Source: Kamptonema formosum PCC 6407
GTDB taxonomy: Bacteria; Cyanobacteriota; Cyanobacteriia; Cyanobacteriales; Microcoleaceae
Assembly (NCBI RefSeq): GCF_000332155.1
Contig: NZ_KB235903.1
Span: 1,760,100 to 1,824,099 of the forward strand
DNA length: 64,000 nt
Direction of reading: 5' to 3'
Every line of letters begins with the position of its first letter. The stretch's first letter is position 1. The translations under genes and the position numbers were made by a program. Positions 59,446 through 64,000 of the stretch are shown here, in pieces. The notes beneath the pieces were generated by a model. The model did no database searches. It saw only the letters and a program-made list of their open reading frames with translations, and was not told the DNA's origin.

Positions 59446-61464
59446 ACAGGACGCAACCTCGGCAACCTCGCTTTTGACCTCCAAGACTGGGAAAACGCCA
59501 TTTACGGCTATGAAAACGCCATCACCGCCGTCGAACAAAGCCGCGACTGGTCAACATCCCAACGCAGCAAGCGCCAAATCCTCGAAGATGCCTTACCCAT
59601 TTACGAGAAAATGGTACTTGCCAGCATCAACGCCGAACGCTACGAAACCGCCCTCCTCACCATCGAACGCAGCAAATCACGCACCCTCATCGAACTCCTC
59701 GACAACGCCAACCTCTACCCCAAAAACGCCACCGACGACCAAAAACAACGCCTCCGCCAACTTCGCAGCCAAATTGCCTCCCTCCAACAACAACTCGACA
59801 GCAACGAACCCCCAGAGGAAACCGACACCAACAGCAACACCAGCCAGGGAAGCCGCAGTATTTCCACCCCAGAACGCCCGCAAACAGCCACTTCCAGCCT
59901 CGAAACCGAACTAAAAACCCGGCAACAGCAACTCACGGAACTGCTGATAGAGATTAATGACCCCGACTTCACCCTCACCCAACGAGTCATTCCCCAACTC
60001 CCCGACTTTACCCAATTCCTCGACAGCCAAACCGCCCTCATCGAGTGGTATCTGCCCCCAAACCCTGAGTCTGGCTTTCATGTTTTTATCGTCACCGAGG
60101 CCGAAGAACCCCCTAAATCCCCCTTGTTAAGGCGGACTTTGAATGAAGAAGAACCCCCTAAATCCCCCTTACAAAAGGCGACTGTGAATCTTGTCCCCCC
60201 CCTTACCAAGGGGGGGCTAGGGGGGGTTCCCATCCAAATTCAACACCTCGCCTTTACCCCCGAACACCGCCAACAACTAGACAGCGACATCGCCACCTAC
60301 CTCAGCGACTACAACAAATCTACCTGGGGCAATGCCCTCAGCCAACGCCTCATCACCCTAGCCGCATCTCTGCATCTCAACCAAATACTTGCCCAATTGC
60401 CCCCAACCATCGAAAAACTCATCCTCATCCCCCACCGCGATTTACACCTGTTACCGCTTCACGCCTTATCAGCAACCCGAAACTTACCAAACAGCGAAAC
60501 CAAAACCGGCTATTTGCTAGACCTCTATACCAACGGCATCCAATACGCCCCCAGCAGCCAATTTCTCGAACGTTTGCATCAACGGCAACGCCCGCCAATC
60601 AATGATATTTTCCCCTTATTCGCCATCCAAAATCCTACGGAAGACCTGCGCTACACTGAAATTGAAGTTGAAGAGATTTCCCGCGCCTTCAACCCTCACG
60701 CCCACATTTTGAAGCGCCGCGATGCGACTAAAATCGCTTTTAACTCCGAAGCAACTCTCAAAAAATTAACTGATTCCTACTACGCCCATTTTTCTTGTCA
60801 TGGCAGTTTCAACTCCCTTAATCCGCTGGATTCGGCATTAGTTTTAGCTGGAGATTTACCGCAGCAAATCTCTTTAGAAACCCCCCCAACCCCCCTTGGT
60901 AAGGGGGGGGCAAGAAATAAGGGGGGGCAAGAAGAAGAAGGGAAAGAAGGGGAAGGGGAAGAAAATCAAAACCGCTATCTGACTTTACGCGATGGTCGTC
61001 GCTTTCGGATTGAGACTCAATGTTTAACACTTAAGGAAATTTTCGCTAGTCTCAATTTACCTTTGTGTCGCCTTGTCAGCCTTTCGGCCTGCGAAACTGG
61101 ATTAGTAAGTAGAGTTGACACCGATGAATATATCGGTTTAGCGAGTGGTTTTCTCTATGCCGGTGCTGGTAATGTGGTCAGTAGTTTATGGTCTGTCAGT
61201 GATTTTTCTACAGCTTTTCTGATGATTCGGTTTTATCAAAATTTGAGAGATGAGGAGTTGTCAGTTTGTCAAGCTTTACAGGCCGCACAGAATTGGCTAA
61301 GAAAGGTTGCGCGAACCGACTTTTTAACCTGGTTGAAAAATGAGGTAAAAATGGATGAAAATTTAGTTGCCGACCTCAATATTTACATCCGTCGTTCTTT
61401 TCCCAATCTCCAACCCTTTGCTAACCCCCAATATTGGGCTGCTTTTTGTGCTATTGGTTTATAA
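59278..61464 (+). CDS. TPR-CHAT protein, C-terminal part with CHAT protease domain
   Basis: The continuation after the frameshift. It holds the last TPRs, a coiled linker and a C-terminal CHAT domain (caspase-HetF-associated, clan CD) with the catalytic His in Y-A-H-F-S-C-H-G-S-F and Cys in V-S-L-S-A-C-E-T-G-L, both intact. CHAT proteases act in bacterial immunity and regulated proteolysis. Two stretches are translated repeat DNA: P-P-L-T-K-G-G-L-G-G (60103-60230) and P-P-T-P-L-G-K-G-G plus a Glu/Gly run (60880-60964). The GTG at 59278 is only the formal beginning. Uma2 follows at once (start 61467). Confidence 0.88.
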   Translation: MTDFPEYWATTQNNLAVAYSDKITGNRAENIDTAIACYRQALEIRTPSAFPLDCLQTGRNLGNLAFDLQDWENAIYGYENAITAVEQSRDWSTSQRSKRQILEDALPIYEKMVLASINAERYETALLTIERSKSRTLIELLDNANLYPKNATDDQKQRLRQLRSQIASLQQQLDSNEPPEETDTNSNTSQGSRSISTPERPQTATSSLETELKTRQQQLTELLIEINDPDFTLTQRVIPQLPDFTQFLDSQTALIEWYLPPNPESGFHVFIVTEAEEPPKSPLLRRTLNEEEPPKSPLQKATVNLVPPLTKGGLGGVPIQIQHLAFTPEHRQQLDSDIATYLSDYNKSTWGNALSQRLITLAASLHLNQILAQLPPTIEKLILIPHRDLHLLPLHALSATRNLPNSETKTGYLLDLYTNGIQYAPSSQFLERLHQRQRPPINDIFPLFAIQNPTEDLRYTEIEVEEISRAFNPHAHILKRRDATKIAFNSEATLKKLTDSYYAHFSCHGSFNSLNPLDSALVLAGDLPQQISLETPPTPLGKGGARNKGGQEEEGKEGEGEENQNRYLTLRDGRRFRIETQCLTLKEIFASLNLPLCRLVSLSACETGLVSRVDTDEYIGLASGFLYAGAGNVVSSLWSVSDFSTAFLMIRFYQNLRDEELSVCQALQAAQNWLRKVARTDFLTWLKNEVKMDENLVADLNIYIRRSFPNLQPFANPQYWAAFCAIGL
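60103..60230. repeat. Intergenic-type repeat inside the CHAT gene (first)
   Basis: Two CCCCCTAAATCCCCCTT units and a CCCCCCTTACC-AAGGGGGGGCTAGGG palindrome, a sequence usually met between cyanobacterial genes, are translated in frame between the TPR and CHAT regions. Confidence 0.85.
60880..60964. repeat. Intergenic-type repeat inside the CHAT gene (second)
   Basis: CCCCCCCAACCCCCCTTGG and TAAGGGGGGGGCAAG arms plus GAAGAAGGGAAAG repeats, translated in frame between the catalytic His and Cys of the CHAT domain. Confidence 0.85.
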
Positions 61465-61466
61465 AT

Positions 61467-62105
61467 ATGACTATTTCCCTAACCCAAATTCCCACAGATA
61501 CCTGGGTGACAGCCACCTGGTCTGACTATCTCGAAACTGCCGATAGTCTTGACTGTGCGACAGCAAAAACCTATTATTATAAAGGCAGATTCCGACTCGA
61601 AATGTCACCCGTCACCAACGAACACGCTAGCGACCATAGTATTATCATTTTTGCCGTTTGTCTCTATGCCAGTCTCAAAGGAATTATCCTGAATGGCAAA
61701 GATAACTGTACCTATCGCCATCCGCAAATTCAAGAATGTCAACCCGATTTCTCTTGCTATATTGGCGATAATGCCCAAGTTATTGCTTGGGGAACAGGTA
61801 TTATTAATTTAGACAATTTTCCGCCTCCAGATTTAGTAATTGAAATCGCCAGAAGTTCTATCTCTGACGATAAGGGAGAAAAACGCCTTTTGTACGAAGA
61901 TTTAAAAGTTAAAGAATACTGGATAGTTGATGTCAATACCGCCCAAATTTTAGCCTTTGCCATCGATTCCCTGGGAAGTCATCGGATTAGAGAATCCCAA
62001 GTTTTACCCGGTTTAAACTTGTCTGTGCTAGAATCGGCTTTAAGTCAAACTCGCACGAGTCCTCAAAGTCAAGTTTGTAGTTGGCTGTTAACTCAATTTC
62101 AATAG
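61467..62105 (+). CDS. Uma2-family PD-(D/E)XK nuclease-like protein
   Basis: A 212-residue protein from the ATG two bases after the CHAT stop. It has the Uma2 (DUF820) plan: Y-K-G-R-F-R-L-E-M-S-P near 30-40, then P-D-F-S-C-Y-I, P-P-D-L-V-I-E-I-A-R-S-S and Y-x-x-L-K-V-K-E-Y-W-I-V-D, where D and E-x-A/K make the nuclease motif. Uma2 proteins are extremely numerous in cyanobacteria, and their role is not settled. The tight spacing to the CHAT gene suggests co-transcription. Confidence 0.85.
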   Translation: MTISLTQIPTDTWVTATWSDYLETADSLDCATAKTYYYKGRFRLEMSPVTNEHASDHSIIIFAVCLYASLKGIILNGKDNCTYRHPQIQECQPDFSCYIGDNAQVIAWGTGIINLDNFPPPDLVIEIARSSISDDKGEKRLLYEDLKVKEYWIVDVNTAQILAFAIDSLGSHRIRESQVLPGLNLSVLESALSQTRTSPQSQVCSWLLTQFQ

Positions 62106-62146
62106 ATTGTAATGGGGGCGGGATCAATTTCAATAGATTGTCGTGT

Positions 62147-62209
62147 GGGCGGGGCGGGTTTATAATATTTGTCGATGATTATCAAATATCTTGGCGAACC
62201 CGCCCCTAC
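62147..62209. repeat. Inverted-repeat element, family 4 (copy C)
   Basis: GGGCGGGGCGGGTT at left and AACCCGCCCC at right, with AATATTTGTCGATGATTATC and AAATATC in the centre. It lies between the Uma2 gene and the next gene. Confidence 0.65.
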
Positions 62210-62241
62210 GGAATCAAATTCAATCGGAATAACTAAAAAAT

Positions 62242-62628
62242 ATGGAACCTTTTTTTAATGCTTCGCAAACTATTCTCGACTTTTTAACCTTGTTGGAAGT
62301 GGAACGCGCCAAAGGAAAAAGCGAGTTAATTGATGAGAAAGCTTGGCAAGATTTGAAACAACTCGATCTAATTTTGCAGACTATTGATAAACCCCATCAA
62401 ATTGCTGAAGTAATTCTTGATTGGTGCGAAAAATATCCAGAAATTAATCGAATATTTAACCAAAAAGATTGGAAAAAAGTTCGCTGTGATATGGTTGAAG
62501 ACGAAAACTCAGAGATCGATCCTGCACCCCCTTCAGGTGAAGCCGATATTATTCGGAATCGGGATAAAATACAAAAAATAATTCAGGAAAATCAAGACGA
62601 CAATTTACAGAATACTTCCGAAGATTAA
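62242..62628 (+). CDS. Small acidic unknown protein
   Basis: A 128-residue protein. The first ~80 residues are helical (F-N-A-S-Q-T-I-L-D-F-L-T-L-L-E-V-E-R ... V-I-L-D-W-C-E-K-Y-P-E-I), the last 45 acidic and probably disordered. The size and helical N-domain would suit an adaptor such as the effector-associated domains next to CHAT or caspase proteins, but I do not recognise a family. Five bases separate its stop from the next gene, so the two are probably co-translated. Confidence 0.6.
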   Translation: MEPFFNASQTILDFLTLLEVERAKGKSELIDEKAWQDLKQLDLILQTIDKPHQIAEVILDWCEKYPEINRIFNQKDWKKVRCDMVEDENSEIDPAPPSGEADIIRNRDKIQKIIQENQDDNLQNTSED

Positions 62629-62633
62629 TCGCG

Positions 62634-64000
62634 ATGTTAAATGAACCTGAGCCTGTTTATTACGCCTTAAATGTTAGCTTGTTTGCCTTCACTCTGCAAT
62701 CTGGCTCATATTTAGATTCCCAAGAACTAATTAAAGAATCTCCGCACAATTTTAAGCGCAAGTATGAAAAATCACTAAAAGATAATTTTAGTTCAAAGTT
62801 GGATTTTTCTAAGTCATTCCCTGAACTTCGCGAAGATTTTCCAAGGTCAGACAATTACGACTTACTAGATAGCCAAAAAAAAGGTAAGCGACAATACTTT
62901 TTGCTTTCAAGTCAAGAGAAAAACCAAAATTCAATTCAGCCGAAACCGTTATATCGGTTATTGGTGTATCCCAAAAAACTTAGCGATAACTATGCTTTAT
63001 TAATTAATATTTATCGTCCGCAAGCTGAAGGTTTTGATAGCGTAAAATTAAGTGAGGTTGGCGAATTTAACCCAAATCAATGCTTAACTCTAAAAAATGA
63101 CCCGCATTTTATTGGAGAAACTTTATTAATTACGGCTTTTTTGTCTCAATCCAAACCAAATAAAGCAGAAGCATTAAGAACTAACGCCGAAGATTTGCTA
63201 AAGCAATTACTTGGTTATTGTCCTGATTTTTATCAAGCCGAACATTTTTTAGAGAGTTATATTTTAGAGTTTAGCCAACCTAAAATATCGCAAAATCGCT
63301 ATCTTGTGCTTTTCTATTTTGCCGAGTCCACTCCCAAACAAATTCAGGAAATATATTGGGACTTGCCAGAACTGTTTTTATACTATCATAAAATCACCAA
63401 TGTTTTTCAACAAAGTAGAAAATATGCCGATGAACTGGATAAATTAATCCGAGAAGAAATTGAAAGCAAATCAAAATTACCAGAGCTTTTAGATTTGGAG
63501 GTGTTAAAAAATCAACTCAAAGAAATCTTAAAAACTGTTCCTACATATACTTTCAAGGTGCGTAATCTTGAAGATACTTTGAATACGATCGATATTCATA
63601 TCAGAAATTACGAACTCATCCTCAAACGTCTGCAAGTTGAAACTAGCGATCGCCTGGATTTATTTAGTCGCTTTGCTGAACGAGAAAGCCAAACTTTTAG
63701 ACTGCAAATTAAAGCTGATTTAAACTACTCTAAACCCGGTGCTCAATTACTAGATCAGGCTATTTCCAGTATACGCGGCTTAGTAGAAATCGATCAAGCA
63801 GAAAGCGATCGCGCATCAGAACTCAGAGAAAAAGATCGAGATCGCGTTTTACAACAAACCTTACAAGCTAATGAACAAAAAGAAAAAAAGCGCGATCGCC
63901 AATTACAAAATACCATTGCGATTGTCGGTGTAGGCATAGGTTTTGCAGGAGTTGCCGCTACTGCATCACCTTATCTCTTTGAAGAGAAACCAGACCAAAA
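62634..64000 (+). CDS. Coiled-coil protein with C-terminal membrane segment (partial)
   Basis: An ATG at 62634 opens a frame that has no stop to the window end (455 codons, incomplete). It encodes a mixed globular N-terminal half (M-L-N-E-P-E-P-V-Y-Y-A-L-N-V), a long charged helical region from about residue 260 (with E-L-R-E-K-D-R-D-R-V-L-Q-Q and K-K-R-D-R-Q-L-Q-N) and then a hydrophobic segment I-A-I-V-G-V-G-I-G-F-A-G-V-A-A-T-A. This soluble domain, coiled coil, membrane plan resembles pore-type effectors or CorA-like proteins only in outline. It is the last gene of the CHAT-Uma2 cluster. Family unknown. Confidence 0.7.
   Translation, partial: MLNEPEPVYYALNVSLFAFTLQSGSYLDSQELIKESPHNFKRKYEKSLKDNFSSKLDFSKSFPELREDFPRSDNYDLLDSQKKGKRQYFLLSSQEKNQNSIQPKPLYRLLVYPKKLSDNYALLINIYRPQAEGFDSVKLSEVGEFNPNQCLTLKNDPHFIGETLLITAFLSQSKPNKAEALRTNAEDLLKQLLGYCPDFYQAEHFLESYILEFSQPKISQNRYLVLFYFAESTPKQIQEIYWDLPELFLYYHKITNVFQQSRKYADELDKLIREEIESKSKLPELLDLEVLKNQLKEILKTVPTYTFKVRNLEDTLNTIDIHIRNYELILKRLQVETSDRLDLFSRFAERESQTFRLQIKADLNYSKPGAQLLDQAISSIRGLVEIDQAESDRASELREKDRDRVLQQTLQANEQKEKKRDRQLQNTIAIVGVGIGFAGVAATASPYLFEEKPDQ

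Overview
The window reads as chromosomal DNA of a filamentous, probably non-heterocystous cyanobacterium (Oscillatoriales-like: Oscillatoria, Kamptonema or Microcoleus relatives). Support: the palindromic octamer GCGATCGC (HIP1) is frequent in genes; the gene set is cyanobacterial (Ftn2/ZipN division protein, CyaC-type adenylate cyclase, V4R proteins like the slr0144-slr0147 group, an asd-dapA-rnj block divergent from tig, deoC near recO); and the intergenic spaces carry heptanucleotide tandem repeats. The genus call is inference.

Layout. 1-6.6 kb: a CBS protein with a HEPN-like tail, a BcsA-type cellulose synthase, a DM13 protein and a caspase-fold protein that has lost its catalytic dyad. 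7.3-9.8 kb: a compact four-gene V4R cluster. 10.2-14.8 kb: pentapeptide-repeat, YbjQ-like, TPR and TonB-like proteins and tRNA-Gly(TCC). 14.8-22.8 kb: a 1216-residue CyaC-like cyclase, a GNAT acetyltransferase, prolyl oligopeptidase and a small membrane protein. 23.1-33.05 kb: a type I CRISPR-Cas locus of the Myxococcus Dev (MYXAN/Cmx) kind: WYL regulator, cas6, cas3, cas8/cmx8, cas7/devR, cas5/devS, a cas4 ORF and a 17-repeat array. 33.2-49.7 kb: housekeeping genes (GST-like, lipid kinase, RNase J, dapA, asd, tig, TPR, deoC, recO, MFS, glycosyltransferase, dtd). 49.7-56 kb: a His-rich CobW GTPase, a glycosyltransferase, ftn2 and pdhA. 56-64 kb: accessory region with an Rpn/DUF2887-like nuclease, small unknown ORFs, a frameshifted TPR-CHAT protease, a Uma2 nuclease and two unknown genes, the last running off the window.

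Most interesting points. (1) The CRISPR locus has an intact interference set, but cas4 ends exactly where, in Cas4-Cas1 fusions, the Cas1 domain should begin; it runs straight into leader-like sequence and the array, and neither cas1 nor cas2 is present, so the adaptation module looks deleted. (2) The TPR-CHAT gene is split by a one-base insertion inside near-identical 138-bp repeats and is followed by Uma2, a small acidic protein and a coiled-coil protein with a C-terminal membrane segment, a possible conflict cassette. (3) At least four families of inverted-repeat elements and several heptamer arrays fill the intergenic space; some have entered reading frames (CyaC, CHAT) or supply stop codons. 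(4) The caspase-like protein has Tyr/Asn in place of His/Cys, and the CBS protein ends with an R-x4-H HEPN motif.

All family assignments come from reading translated sequence by eye; no database search was run.
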